NCBI GenBank assembly: GCA_001939145.1
Contig: LSRX01000829.1
Span: 109,109 to 173,108, forward strand
Length of the DNA: 64,000 bases
Direction: 5' to 3'
From: Symbiodinium microadriaticum
Taxonomy: Eukaryota > Sar > Dinophyceae > Suessiales > Symbiodiniaceae
Position 1 is the first letter of the stretch, and every line of letters starts with the position of its first letter. Of this stretch, positions 24,441-36,775 are shown in pieces. A model generated the notes under the pieces. That model was not told where the DNA came from. It was given only the letters and a program-made list of their open reading frames with translations, and did no database searches. A program made the position numbers and the translations under genes.

Positions 24441-25700
24441 TCTCTGCTTCTTAGTGTCTTGGTGCCCCATGCGTGTGGTTGTTTCACTTTACGTCCGACC
24501 TTTTCCTCGCACTCTCCTGGTCCTGGCCCGCCCAGAAGATAGTCTGATACATAGTTCTTTGATGTTTGCCATTGCCAATGTCGTGGGCACTTCTCGCTGC
24601 AATGCACGACATTCAGAAACAGCAGCTGAACTCGACGGATGGTCTCGTGCTAGCAGTGCTAGGTAGGGTTTTTCCTTTCATCGGCTCTCGAAGATTTGCA
24701 TGTGAGATTTACATGTGACCCCACAGGCAGTGCGGCTGAGAGATGGAAGGAGCTGCGCAGTGCGGCTGCTAGACATGCAGAGATCTTCCACGGAGGACAT
24801 ATGCAACTCACAGTCGCTTTTTCTGCATTCATGCCGCCTGAGAACTTTGCTCTGCGGCCTCTCTTGGCTTTCGCTTCCGGGTGGCCTGAGGCTTCATCCC
24901 CACGCAACAGCACGAATGGTCTTGCTTATCGCAAACTTGCTGAATTTGTGTGCGTACCTCAAGCTCAGGATGCCACCATCTGGTTCAGATCTGCAGTAAT
25001 CTCGCAAGCTCCCGGCGCGGGTGCCTCGGTCCAGGCGGACTTGACACGCTGTTCCTGTTGCCCGGTGCTGCTTCTGTTGCTGGCCGTGCCTGCCGTGGTC
25101 AGCGATTTCGTTTATTGCTAAGTCCATAGAGTTGCGTGTGAAAGGTCGTAGCTGAAAATCTTCAGCCCTGGCCAAGAACCACTTCTTTTCAAAATCATTG
25201 GTGATTGGTGTCTTGTGGCCATTGGTTGAACCTCGGTCTAGGATTGTCTACTGTCATGAGCTTGTCATACTGCGAGGCATACATACAGCGCATTTGCAAC
25301 CACGAAACCGCCACCCTTGTCTTGCATTTACCCGCAGATGTGCGCGACCTGTGCTTCAACGCTGTGCCGTCCAAGTGCCAGCCCCTCGTTCATACCAGGG
25401 TCCCTGCTCAACTCCTGCACCAGGTGTACAAGGGCAACTCATTGCTGTGATCGGAATCCCAAAGCCCCGCAAATACCGATACAAAGCTCAACTCACCAGA
25501 TGTCACATGGAAAGTTGATGAATGAGCTTGAATCATTCAATTTCGGCGATATTCTGCTGTTTTGCATCTTCCAAGTGGAAGCACAGTAGCCACCACCCCC
25601 CAACGTACTTCGACCAAGCACACTTGAGGACGCCACGTCTAACTTGGGCCACGACATAAACAGCACCTGACCTGTAGAACCCCTAAATAAGTCGAGATAA
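24441..25700. other. No gene recognised
   Basis: Mixed short frames on both strands, including a 141-codon plus-strand frame at 24696-25121 that starts with ATG and ends in a hydrophobic stretch. It has no domain signature and opposes the local coding strand, so I do not call it. Confidence 0.35.
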
Positions 25701-25729
25701 TTGAGAAAAACATGGCTGGCTACAGCACG

Positions 25730-28700
25730 TCCGATTTGCTGCAATCTTTGCACGCGAAGGCGAGCCGAGAAGGCGACTGTTGTAAAGAACTCGCATGTCG
25801 AAGCTCTGCTGGGGAACTCCTCGGGCATGTGCGGGAAAAGACCAAGAGATGCCCTGCTTCACTCACTGCAGGGATGCCTTCAAGTATGCCTCCTTCCACT
25901 TGCAAATGAAATCGCTTGATTCTGTCGCATGCACCAAAGCCTCGATCGGCAGAGCTGACACAGCATGGCACAGCTCTGCAAAGCTTACAGTTCTCTTCAG
26001 CTGCTTGGACAGCCACCCACACGCTTCCACCGAACCCGGCGCCGAAGGCTGAGGCCGCGATTGCTCCCAGCCACCGTGCCTGGGACTGCACTGCACGCAT
26101 CCGCTCCGAGGCAGTTCTTGCGACGAAGCCTCCGCTGGCAGCCATCGTGTTTCGGCTACGAGGTTCCTGCAATCTGAGCTTGCAGGCGGGGTGGTGCGAT
26201 GAGAGGGTAAAACAGGCCAGGAAGGCTGCAAGCCAGCATCTCCTGCGCTTTGTGATCTGTCGACCTGCACTCGGTCGTCCTGAAAAGCCTAATCTCAAAT
26301 GGTCTCGCAGCTGAGGTGATGGCTATAGCTCCCAAACTCGCCTCGTCTGCTACTGAGAACGCCTGCGACATGGCCATGCAGGGAACTGTCCAAGGATGGG
26401 GCGAGATCATGCTGGCCTCCGCAACCCCAGGCACGCACTCCTGGCAACAGAAGCCCTATACATGTCTGTTGAAGTGCGGGAATGGCAGTCTTGCAGCAGG
26501 AATCGATCTGCCTCATTCTCTGTGAAGAATTGCTTGAAACGAGCTTCCAATGCCTCTCCTGTGCATGCTCTGCCGCAGCACGGTGCACATACTCAGTGTT
26601 TTGCGGTTGCACACTCGGTAGACTCAGACCGAATCTCGATACCTTATAACTTTTATGTTGCAGCAGATGCAATTATCTATGGGTGGATTTTTTTTGGTGG
26701 CTTTTTTTTTTCTTTGGGTCTTTTTTTTTTTTGGTGTTTTGGTGGTTTTTGCTAGGGAAAATACTATTTCCCGACGTTTGGACGGATTTCCGGCCATTCT
26801 AAAGACTGCCGAAAACNCACGCAGCCGTCCTAAATGTAAGGAATATAGTGTTTCCTAGGCAAACGCAGCAGGAAAAGGAGCAAAAAAAAAAAAGACCAAA
26901 AAAAAAAAGACCCCAAAAAATAGGCCCTCCATTATCTATCTAGCTATCTATCTATCTACCTACCGATACACCTCTGTCTATGCATACTTATTTCAGGGTC
27001 GATATACTGCCGCTCGCACTGAACTGGCCTGCAGGCTGTGCACGCAGAATCTTTGCTATGCGATCACCTGCGACCATGACTTACGTGCCACATGTAAGCA
27101 TGGCATGGGCACACGGGTAAGCAAAGGCGCAGGGCTCGCGCACACGCATCGAGACCACCGCCACAGCGCTGAATGCAGGTTGCAAGATCTACGTCCTCGC
27201 GAGATCGTGCAATGGGGCAGTCGGCCTTTGTTGGCACTTCCTGTTGAAATTCCACGTGTCCTCGCCCCAGCCTGCATGGCACCAGATGCAATCCAGTACG
27301 AATTCTCATGCCGCTTGCCTTGATCTTTGGCGACAATTCTGCCGGCGTTCAGGGCCAGTGTCGCTGCATCGTTGTAGCTTTCCATCTTGTCCCTTCCGGT
27401 GCATAGCTTGTCACGATAAAAAAGTCTCATGGCGTGCATCTGCAACCAAGCTTGCGGCCCAGTCTTTTCTGCCAGAAGTCCACTGGATGCGACTGCAAAA
27501 AGAAGATGTGGAGGCATCTTGATCGAACCTTCAAACGTCAGCACAGGCATCCGAAACCAATCGCAAGACGGCTGGCAGAAGCTGTGCAAGAGCCAAAGGA
27601 CTGACTGCACGAGGACCCTGCGCTCCAGCCTTGTGGGCTTGTATGAAAAGACCTCCCAACGCTGGAAATGATGCCTGGAGGGCGATGCCAGCGGCCGTGA
27701 ACCTGCCTTGAGGGCGCCCCTCTGCGAGGCCATGATTGCCGTATGGTCCTGCCATCGCTGCATGTTCGGGCATCGCATTGAGCAGACGCTCCAAGGCATG
27801 CGAGGCCTCGCTGCCGCCGAAGGTTCCAACGCCTGGAAGGGCAGAACACTGTGGCAGAAGTACAGTAGGATGCCCGGGTGCCGATGCCGAGAGCCTCGGT
27901 CTCCCGTCAGGTCGCCGCAGGATCTGCACAGGCACAAGCACTTCGCGGAAGATCCCTCTTTGTTGCGCGAATCGCGATGCTTCGCGAGCCCTGCGAGGTG
28001 CAGGCTGACCGTTCTCGATGCAGCCGAGATATTCATAGAACACCTCGCGTGAGACGGTGTTGGCTCAGCAACATAGACTCGCAGGCAACACTCGAGCCTC
28101 ATCTGTTGGCAGCGACGCCTGGAACCTGAGACGGCATTTTCTGGCACCCGTGTTTCTTCGGCTCTCTGCAAACTTGAGCTGAGTGGCTCTGGCCGCTGGC
28201 GTAGCAGGTTCCGGGCCTTTGTATGAAGAGAAGCACAGAGTCTGACAAAGAATGACAATCGGTTCTCCATACTTCTCTACGGGCTCTCATGTGGTGCAGA
28301 AGTGTTTGCCAGCTAAGCTCGGAGCATCCAGCACCATGAACATTGCCTCAGTCAGCTACAGCCAGTGCTTGCAGTGCTGGAATTTCAAAGTGCACGGCAG
28401 TTGTGTGCTGAAAGCATGCGTGGCAACAACCACAGTGCAATCACTAGAAACGATTGGACAAGAAATGTAGGGGCTACGTCAACCGGAGAGCAACAAAACG
28501 CCGAGATGTTAAACTGCCTTCTAGCTAAGAAATGAAGGGTACCCAACGTTTTGGGATCTTTTCTTATTTCGGTGGTTTTCCAGGTCCTAACCCTAGGACA
28601 TGGAGCAGAGACCAGAATTAGAAATGTAGGGGGCTGCGTGTCTTACGGGGGTTTTCCAAGTCCTAAACCCTACAGCAGTGCATGGGGCAGAGGCCAGAAA

Positions 28701-30240
28701 TAAAACTGTAGGGGGCTGCGTTTCTTGTTTCGGAGGCTTTCCAGGTCCTAACAGAAATAAAACTGTAAGGGGCTACATTTCTTGTTTTGGATGGTTTCCA
28801 AGCCCTAGGCCTTGGGTTCGCGGCAGAGGCCAACATCAGATATGTGGGGCGCATCGTTTCTTATGTTGGGTGGTTTCCGAGCCCTCCCTAAGCCTGGGCA
28901 TGTGAACCTGAAAAGAAGCTAAGAAATGAAGGGTACCCAACGCGGGAAGCTGGCATTTCTTATCCAGCAGATGCACTGTATAAGCAGCTAGTCATGAGGT
29001 TCCCTGTGCGCAACCCAGCGAGATGCCAAGAGCCCGGCACAAATCAACGCCGAGGAGGTGCTCATGCCTGTCACGTGCCAAAACCCTGTCTTTCGGCCCT
29101 GAATACTTACAGGAAAGGCAAGTGACGGGATGCTACAGTTTACATCCGACTCGTCTGCCGACAGCCTGAAGCAGGAGGCAAGTCGCAGGCGATGGCAACC
29201 TTGATACTAGCCATGCAAGCTTTTCTTGCTTGCCAATTTGGCAGAATGTGATCCGTTCTGCGTTCTGAGATTCTAGGCGTGCTGCATCACAACCCAGAAG
29301 TTGCTGCTTCTGACCGAAATTCTGCGAGAGCCGCCGTGCAGCCTGAGGATCAAATTTTAACGTGTCGTGTCTGCGGATCAGATCAGGACCCGGCAGTCGT
29401 GATGTAAAGGGACCAGTGGTTCTGTCGTACCTCTCTCAGTCGACGGAACACTGGTGATAGCCTTCATTGCCAGAAACCTGCTGCAATCTCTTGAATTCAG
29501 TAGTGCAAGGCCAGAGTACCAAGAGCCTCACGGTTCAATGTAGGGGTTGGCTTGCGAGCCGATTCAGTTGGGATACTCGTTGCGGGGCAGCGGGAAATCG
29601 GCGGAGGAGCTCGGTGGCTCACATGCTTCGGTCGCTACTCGCCTGCCCTCGCTGTTATCCCAGAAAGCTTGGGCCAATCAACCAGCCGCATCAACGCACG
29701 AAGGCGGCAGCGAACAAACGCGAGAAATAAGGGATGGCAGAGGCTCTCGGATGGGGAGCCTCGAGGCTGGTTGTCAAGGGCACCTCAACGATGCCATCCT
29801 GGCCAAGAGCGCTAAGTGCTGGGAACCGCAGGGCTGGCGAAGCTCCCTTCTGTTCGACTACGGCTACAAGTCTGTGAAGTCTATGCACCTTGTCGCCGGC
29901 CTTGAACTGGAGACTGACCTCCATGCGACGTGCCATGTCGTTCTGTCGCATTCTGCGAAGGCTGGGGTTCCGGCGGCTCGAAGCAGGGCATCTTGACGGT
30001 CGGTCGCCAATACACAGAAACCACGACTGGCATTCCATGAAATACATGGTCGATGCAAGGCTGACGTGGACCCGAGGCTCAAACTTGATAGCGCAAAGCA
30101 GAGACCGCCCACCAGCATAGTCGGTGTGCTTTCCAACTACCTCACGAGGCATGTCTCTTCCGTAGGGGGGGGGGTGGGGAACCAATTCCCAAAGCCAACA
30201 GCCGGCCTCTATGCGGCCTGGAATCCAAAAGATTCGACAA
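25730..30240 (-). CDS. Galactokinase-like GHMP kinase, multi-exon (5' end not found)
   Basis: ATP-dependent sugar kinase of the GHMP superfamily, closest in motifs to bacterial-type galactokinase-like proteins. FWIPGRIE ends exon 1 at 30207. A 66-bp GC-AG intron leads to 30140-30085 ([18 protein letters not shown], motif 1). A 58-bp GT-AG intron leads to an exon from 30026 ([19 protein letters not shown]). Further on lie [10 protein letters not shown] (about 28030), GVGTFGGSE then [13 protein letters not shown] across a GC-AG intron (27700-27830), and [12 protein letters not shown] (26166-26130). Next comes an exon from 26079 with [17 protein letters not shown] (motif 3). The family's C-terminal WKEAY and FFTT signals lie at about 25750-25900. 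The expected GLSSS motif 2 lies in an unresolved part (28.3-29.9 kb). Introns contain two repeat features listed separately. The substrate is unknown. Confidence 0.84.
26690..26965. repeat. Imperfect inverted repeat with poly-T/poly-A arms around an N, plus (TATC)n
   Basis: Poly-T blocks (26690-26745) and TTTGCTAGGGAAAATACTAT (from about 26749) are mirrored, with substitutions, by ATAGTGTTTCCTAGGCAAA (about 26846-26864) and poly-A blocks (26882-26927). The single N at 26817 lies close to the centre. A short TATC repeat follows at about 26935-26965. It lies in a GHMP-kinase intron. It may be a small foldback element or two opposed copies of one element joined at an assembly gap. Confidence 0.65.
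28523..28942. repeat. Tandem degenerate repeat bounded by a 26-bp direct repeat
   Basis: About five degenerate units of roughly 60-110 bp share the theme GAAATGTAGGGGGCTGCGTT, then TCTTATTTCGGTGGTTTTCC, then AGGTCCTAACCC. The array is bounded by an identical 26-bp sequence beginning AGCTAAGAAATGAAGGGTAC at 28523 and 28917. A related array lies at 43832-44190. It sits in a non-coding part of the GHMP-kinase gene. Confidence 0.8.
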
Positions 30241-30774
30241 GGCCTCTCGTACGCTTCGGGCTGTTGCGGACCGGAGGATCAGTCCGCACTAGGTATCAAC
30301 CCCGTGGCAAAAACCCGTACTCTTCGCGCCAATAACACCATGCTGAAGATTCTCAAGAAAGCAGAGAAGACAGTGTCGGCTTTGGATAGCTGCGTGTCAA
30401 AAGATGTCAAAAGCAAGGCGACACAGGTACACTTCATGCACTGCAGGCATGGGCGAGCGGGTCTCTGACGTTGATTCCTGAATGTCGAGGTCGAGCAATC
30501 GCCTTGCAGCCTCCAGTCGGCGGTTCCAGCATGAACCACAAGCAATGCTTGCCTCTTAAATGGAAAGGCCTGAGTAACAACAAAAGCGCACAGTGCCTGG
30601 ACAATCAAGCTAAACTTCTCGGAGAGCCACGACGGCTGAGATCCTGCCCCACAGGATTGAGTTCGAATGCCATTGTGCCAGGTGCTATGCAAGCTAAGGC
30701 CACAACTGCCCAGCGAGAAGCGCCACTATTGAAACATGTATCCCGCGTCAGGCACATCAGGGAGTCTGAAGATG

Positions 30775-33195
30775 CTAGCTCCTGGCGGGCCGCAGCCCTT
30801 GAAGCCGCGCTTTAAAAGATCTGGACACCACGAGCGGGCATTTCACGAGCCAGAGCACGGCAGACCGGAGTCGGCGAGCCAGCCGCCGAAGCATCAGCAG
30901 CAGCACCGTTCCAGAGACACGGAGGAGGAAGACCATAATTACAAGCGCAAGGGAGGGCAGTGCCCGATAGCGCAGGCGCTTCCACTGGCTCCGCAAGATG
31001 AAGCGCAGCGCACGCCTTTCACGCTGGGCCCGCTGCCTTTGGAGCTTCTCAAACTCCTTGGAGCCAGCAGGCGGCTCTTTGGCAGCGCTCCGAGCTGATC
31101 TCCCGAGCGGCCAAACGCGGCGGAGGTCCAGCTGTTTCGCAACAAAGGAGGCTGCTTGTTTTCGCAATGAGCGTCCCTCGTTGGAGGCCAGGTAAGCGAA
31201 TAGCGCCTTGATGTCCACGTCGTAGGCGAGTCGTCGCAGGCTTCGGCCCTCACTGGACCCCAGTAGACCCTCTAAAGGCTTAAAGCCACTTTCAGAGGCG
31301 AAAGGTTCGTCGTTCTCATCCAGCAAACTCATCTTCGCATCTTCATGCTCTGCTTCAACACCTTGCTCTGGCGTCTTCAGTAGCCCTTCTAGCTCATTCC
31401 ACTTTAGCTCTCCGTTCTCGGTCAGCACATTATTCCGGAAGGCTTTGCGGGAGGCGGCAGTGCTTGGCGAAACGATACGGCGCAAAGTGATGGGCAGCGC
31501 CGTCGTGTAGATGTTGAAATCCGGGTCGTATTGTGCTGCGATTCCCTCCAATGTCACGAAGGTGCGTGTCATCAGCACCACATAGTCTGGAGTCAGCATC
31601 AGGAACCGGTTTGACAATCGCTTCAGTGCAGCTGCCATATCGCCGAAGCGACTCTGTGCATCACTGTCGTCTCCAACCTCTTCAGCAAGCGCGGCCACAA
31701 ATTCCTCGAATGTGCTCTCTACCCACAACGGCCGCGTGCTGTTCGGTCTCAAATTCTTCCGGACCTAAGACAATTAAGACACATCTGAGAATCTGGGAGC
31801 AAAAAATCAAGTCGCATGGCCAGCACCAAGCCAACCCGAAGCCTCTCGACTGTGCTTCGGGCTTAATGGCAGCCAACCGGGAACATACTCAATTGCTAAG
31901 GCTCGGGCAGGATTGGGCACAAACTCAATGACTTGCATGGCCTGTGCCAGCTGAGTCCAGTTCCGGGCGACAACACTACGAATTCCTTCAGCAAAGCCTT
32001 CCATGACCTTGGAGTCCACCCTGTCCATCAATCCGAAGTCCAAAAAGCAGATTCTTCCATCGTCCATATACTTCAAGTTTCCTTCGTGGGGGTCTGCGTG
32101 CACAAAGCCAGTGATCATCAATTGCACCAGGCATGCCTCCGCGGCCAGTTGAACGGCTCTGTGCCGTAACCTTTCAGGCAGGTCCTGGAAGTCCAAGCCA
32201 TCTGCCCACTCGGTGCTGAGTACACGAGCGTCTCCCACGGGACCGGTGTATTCATGCACCCAGGCAGGCGCAGTGACAAATCCCAACCACATGTGCTCAC
32301 GCACGAAGTCTTCCATATTTCGCCCTTCGTTGTGGTAGTCTAGCTCGAGAAAGACGCCACTAGCAACCCCATCCGCGAGCTTGGCAAAGTCATTGAAAGA
32401 TCCAGTGATGAGCCTCTGAAGCTTTAAGCCCAGGAACCAGCAAACCCAATCACATGCCACCAGGCGAGCGACACCTGGCCGCATGACCTTGACGGCGATA
32501 TCCTTTCCTTCCCGAGTGGTCGCCTTGTAAACCTGTCCTAGGCTAGCAGCTGCCACAGGCTTGCTTGAGAAGGCCCGAAACAGGGGAGTGCAGTTCGCTG
32601 AAGCATTGAGCCCTAGGCCCAGGCCCTCAGGACAAACACCGGGGGCTAGCGGGCCAGTGTGGCCCAAGTCTTCCAGCACGATGCGATGTGCTATCTCATC
32701 GGCGAAGGGCGCGCTCTTGGACTGCAAGGTCTTCAGAACCTCTGCTGCCTCTTCCCCCACGATGTCAGGGCGCTGCGCGAGCGTCTGTCCGACCTTTACA
32801 AAGACGGGGCCGAGCTTTTGCAAGCTGCTCTTCAAGTGCTCTCCTCGATTTTGGCCGTTCGGGTCTGTCCAGGTTTGCCATGTCGGCCAGAGAACCCCGC
32901 CTATCTCGAAGAAACGCCGCAGAATCAAGTGCGGGCGCCAGCTGAAGAACCGGAACATCCGCTCCTTTGAAAAGCCTCCACGGAGCAGTTCCTCGTATTC
33001 TTGGTCCTTCTTCTGCTGGAGCAACCAAGCCTCCACTGCAGGACTGACCAAACGCCCCACACGCTTTGGTGCTCTGCGCCGGTCATTCTGAGAGCTGTAC
33101 CCTGCAAATACGAAGAGTCTCAAAGTGGCACAGCTCAGGATACAAATGAAAGGCAGAAGCCACCTGTGCCTGCCATGTCGGCTTTGGCATGCCAT
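30775..33195 (-). CDS. ABC1/UbiB (ADCK-type) atypical kinase, probably plastid-targeted
   Basis: Protein-kinase-like ABC1 family member, involved in quinone or prenyl-lipid metabolism in mitochondria and plastids. Exon 1 runs from ATG 33195 to about 31883; exon 2 is about 31764-30775. Visible motifs are KVGQTLAQRPD (KxGQ motif, residues 134-144), an Ala-rich loop AAASLGQVYKA near 210, the VKVMRPG lysine, ELDYHNEGRN, the catalytic loop GFVHADPHEGNL and FLDFGLMD. The N-terminus has a hydrophobic stretch followed by FVFAGYSS and basic residues, which fits a bipartite signal plus transit peptide. The C-terminal exon ends with a hydrophobic helix (LALVIMVFLLRVSGTVLLLM) in a very basic tail. The intron is about 120 bp. 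GTATGT at 31888 does not keep phase with CTTAG at 31765, whereas GTTCCC at 31884 does. The joint is therefore uncertain. Confidence 0.92.
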
Positions 33196-33199
33196 GAGT

Positions 33200-34015
33200 G
33201 TCTGGTAGATATTACCACACTCTCACTATGGACTGGGACTTCATGGAATGCCGCAATTCCTACAGCTGAGAGCAGCTCCCTGTACGTCTTGCGGATCAGA
33301 ACCAAGGGGCAGTTCAGGCGAAAGTCGGTCATGCAGGGGACTGTGCTCGGGCTTCGGGTTTGCGAGCCGTACCAACTCACAAGAAAGGCCTTTTAACAGT
33401 AGCATGCTTGCGAATGTGCAGCTGTCATGTTGGCTCGAGCTTGACATCGATTGGCACCGGCCTTCTGAGAGCCCGATGCAAGGCGCAGGAGAGTGGGGGG
33501 GCCTTAGCCTAAGACAACCCATCAGCATCGCACCAGAGGTCCTAGAGGTTCAAGTCAAAGGACGGGAATCCAAAGTGGGATTTGTTTCACATGATGTTAC
33601 ATCTGCTCTCAACAAAATGAAGCTCGACTGCTGGAACTCTGCTCTGTCCTTCTGTGTCGAGTAGATTGGCCAGCCTGGGTTGACCCAGTCTTCAGCCGCA
33701 CATATCAAGGTTTCAGTCTCAGCTTCCCAAGTCGTCCGCCGGCCCAAGCTCAGTGCCATGAGTTCTCAGATGGCGCAGTCACACAGCCTAGCTTGGAGTC
33801 TCTGGAAATGTCAACTTGTCTGATTTTGGCTGGACAGCAGAAGCCACCAGTTTGAGAGGGCGTGGCCCTTGCTGTGTGTGCAGGCTTTGCTATGCTGTTG
33901 CCAATCTTGCTTGCAGGTGTGGATGGAGCCTTGTCGTCACAGGCAGCACCACAGATGACCAGTCTCGTGTGACATTGCGGCGGCTTCGGCGTGCCAAACA
34001 TCCTCTTTGAGCCTC
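33200..34015. other. Intergenic or UTR, no gene recognised
   Basis: Between the ABC1 kinase start and the MORN gene no exon could be supported. Frames present on both strands have no motif. Confidence 0.4.
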
Positions 34016-34019
34016 TCTC

Positions 34020-35490
34020 TAAAGGCATCAGGCGCGTGAACGCAGGTGTAGGAGAGTGCGTGCGGGAAGAGTACCGTGTAGTGCAGGCTGCTCCATTTCC
34101 CGGGTCCAGCTTCTGCGTGCAGGCACGAGCCATGAAAGGCTGCACGGACCTCGATGGCAGTTTTTGCCTTCCGAAGCCAGGCACCCACGCAAGCAAATGG
34201 CCGAGCAAACGTTCCTGCTCCAGCTATAGATCTGCTCCTCACGGTCGCACGTTTTTGATGAGCACGCTGATTCCGCAGAAGGGCGATGCTGTACAGGCGT
34301 GCAGCCAACATGCATCTCAAAGGCCTGGCATCTCGCAGGATGAGGCAGAAGTTTCATCAAACGGGGTGAGTGGGCGGTGCCTGCATCAGGAGGGCTTCCC
34401 TCCCAGTGGTCGATTTTGCCATCGAGGAAATGGCCGACATACACCTTAATAAGGTACCTTCACCCCACCTTTGCAGCCTTTTGACTGGTGGAGATATGTG
34501 GAGATGTTAAGCTTTGAGAGCTGCGCAGCATCGTCTTGATCTGTGAGGATGCCGCGACCATGTTGACCGCCGGCCTGAACAACCAAGTTAGGCAGGGGAA
34601 AAGCCCTGGAACACGGAAGGCGTCCGGCCGCTATCCCGATCAAGGTGTGCCTTCCACGAGCCTTCGTAGCTCTTCCACTTCCCAGATGTCCATACCTGGC
34701 GAAGCGCAGGTGCGCGAAGAGCAGGAAGCCGAAGCCGAAGCCCAGGAGCACCATCTTTCCGAAGCCATGTCTTCGGTTCGCCTCGAACTGGCCCTTGTAC
34801 CTCCCGTGCTGTCCGCAGAGCCCCTGCGCTGGTGCGCGCCCTTACGTGTTCGGGGCGCACTCGACTCCATCGACCCACTGCATGCAGCCGTCTCCACTCA
34901 TGCAGTCCTCAAGCCCCCTTGGACAGGCACAGATCCCCACGCAGTTTCCGCTCCTCCTTGAACTGACCCCGATAGACTGAACCATCGGTGCCTCGGCAGA
35001 CAGGACAGCTTAGAGTCCGAGGCTTAGCGCCTACGCCCAAGCTGACCATTGCCCGCACTTCCTCTCGAGGTTCTAGCGCACCAGCTCTCCGTCACCGTTT
35101 GCACGACCTGTCAACCAGCCACGTCAAAACCTCCTCGATTTTCTGAGCTCGGCAATATCATGCTTCGTTGATCTTCGTTGCTACCTGGGGCACAGCAACT
35201 CTGACTAACCTGAGCACAACCAAACCATCATGTCTGAGTTCCGAGGATGTGTGTGTGTGTGTGCGCGTGTGCACGCATGTATCATCGTGGATGCATTCCC
35301 GGACGGGATGTCACGAGACTTCAAGGCGCCTCGTTCGAAGAGCCCTGTGTACCTGCACAGGGTTGATAGATAGCCAGCAGCTAGAATCTAGAACATGAGC
35401 TGCGCTGCTCCGGCCTGGACCCCTCGGGCCATGTCATCACTCCGTGGCCATGACGCAATCCGTGGACCTGCTTTCCGAGTTTGACTCGAG
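34020..35490 (-). CDS. MORN-repeat protein, multi-exon
   Basis: At least six MORN-type units (Y-x-G-x-(W/F)-...-G-x-G) occur in order down the minus strand, in different frames separated by short introns. They are KQVHGLRHGHGVMTWPEG (about 35420-35470), GTDGSVYRGQFKEERK (about 34940-35000), DCMSGDGCMQWVDGVE (about 34860-34905), YKGQFEANRRHGFGKM (about 34755-34805), WTSGKWKSYEGSWK (about 34650-34695) and VYVGHFLDGKIDHWE (about 34400-34445). An additional GGQHGRGILTDQDD lies near 34550. MORN proteins usually bind membrane lipids or scaffold cytoskeletal structures. No catalytic domain was seen, and exon ends are approximate. Confidence 0.75.
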
Positions 35491-36092
35491 AGACAAGTAC
35501 AAGCATGCCCCCATAGTGAGGTAGAAACGTAATTGCCGCGAAAGACGGTCCCATCTGCCCAGTATTCTCTCCTCGGAGAGTGCCGCTACAAAGTGCATTG
35601 ATGTGCCCAGATGTGCCCAGTGCCCGGCCCTGGTCCGTGGCGTTCATCCTTCTGCCACTGGCATTCGTGCTTCGTGCCGTCCTCCCAGCTGGAAGGGATT
35701 TTTGCTCGTGGCCTTTGAGGAGTGGCTCTCGTGCCATATGAGGACCCCAAAGAAAGAGGGTAAAAAAGTCAAGCAAAAAGCAAAGCTCTCAGCCAAAGCC
35801 AAGAATCCAATTCAATAATTTGCAGTCCCAGAGCTGCCGGAGATGCTACGGTGAACACGAAAGCTCAAGAGTTCCCTTAACCCGGCAAAAAAACACTCAA
35901 ACAGTCCGGCAGGTGAAGGGTCCCTCGGCCATGACGCTGGTACTCGTGGAAGTCGCCTTCTTATAAAGTGATCGGGCTTGGCACAGTGATACGCCGTTCC
36001 CCAGCTACTGGTACAAGGCAATTGAAGCTTTCTGAACCACGATCCCAAACTAGAGCTCTCTTGCTGATCTGATCTAGGCCGGCCAGGGCATG

Positions 36093-36359
36093 CTAAGCTC
36101 GGCACCCTCGTACCAGGAGTGGTTGGGATAGGTCACTCTCCTGCGCAAGAGCGACTTTTGTCGCACGAGCTATGATGCGACTGTCACTACTAGACGATGC
36201 TGTGCAGTCTGAGGCAGCGTGCCCGCGACCCTCTTTCGGAGGCGAAGTATTTGCTTGCGTAGGGGGCTCGTCCAAGTCTGCGTCGCGTGCAGTCGTGGCG
36301 GCTGACGTGGTGTCGACCTCGGCTGAAAGCGATGTACAGAAGGCACCCGGCGAGCTCAA
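36093..36359 (-). CDS. Possible N-terminal exon, low-complexity
   Basis: An 88-codon minus-strand frame, Ser/Thr/Ala/Asp-rich and disordered in character, containing DADLDEPPTQANTSPPKEG and ending in QPLLVRGCRA. It could be an early exon of the MORN gene or a 3' part of something else. No ATG in good context was identified and no domain is visible. Confidence 0.28.
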   Translation of the reverse strand: MSSPGAFCTSLSAEVDTTSAATTARDADLDEPPTQANTSPPKEGRGHAASDCTASSSSDSRIIARATKVALAQESDLSQPLLVRGCRA

Positions 36360-36775
36360 AAATCAGGCCGATGCTGATGTCATCCCGCGGTCATGCTTGC
36401 TGATCAAATACACAAGGAACTGACCGAACACGTCCCGCTGCGAAACTGGCGTAAGCTGATGAGCAAGCTCGTGCGCTTGTGCAGATCCGGAACTTCCGAG
36501 ACTTTGCGGGCCGCACCGTTTGCGAAGAGGAAGGAGAAGGACCGGGCGGGGGTGTGCAAGACTAAGGCCTCGGCTTCCAACACGAAAACTTGCCGACGGT
36601 CATCGCCCCAGAGACTCACGCAACACTGGGCTTTTCCGTCCCAGGCGACGATCGAAGCAAGCATGGGGTGCAAACCCCCTTTGCTGCACACACCCCTGCC
36701 TCCATGCTTGCGGAAGCGCATCTCGTCTGCTCCGCAGACATGTGCGCAACTTTCCCCGGTCCATGTTTCATCCAG

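Noticed and set aside
27056-28270. A 404-codon minus-strand ORF read as one protein
   Set aside because: The family motifs of the GHMP kinase lie in this and another frame, broken by intron signals. The long frame is exon plus read-through intron.
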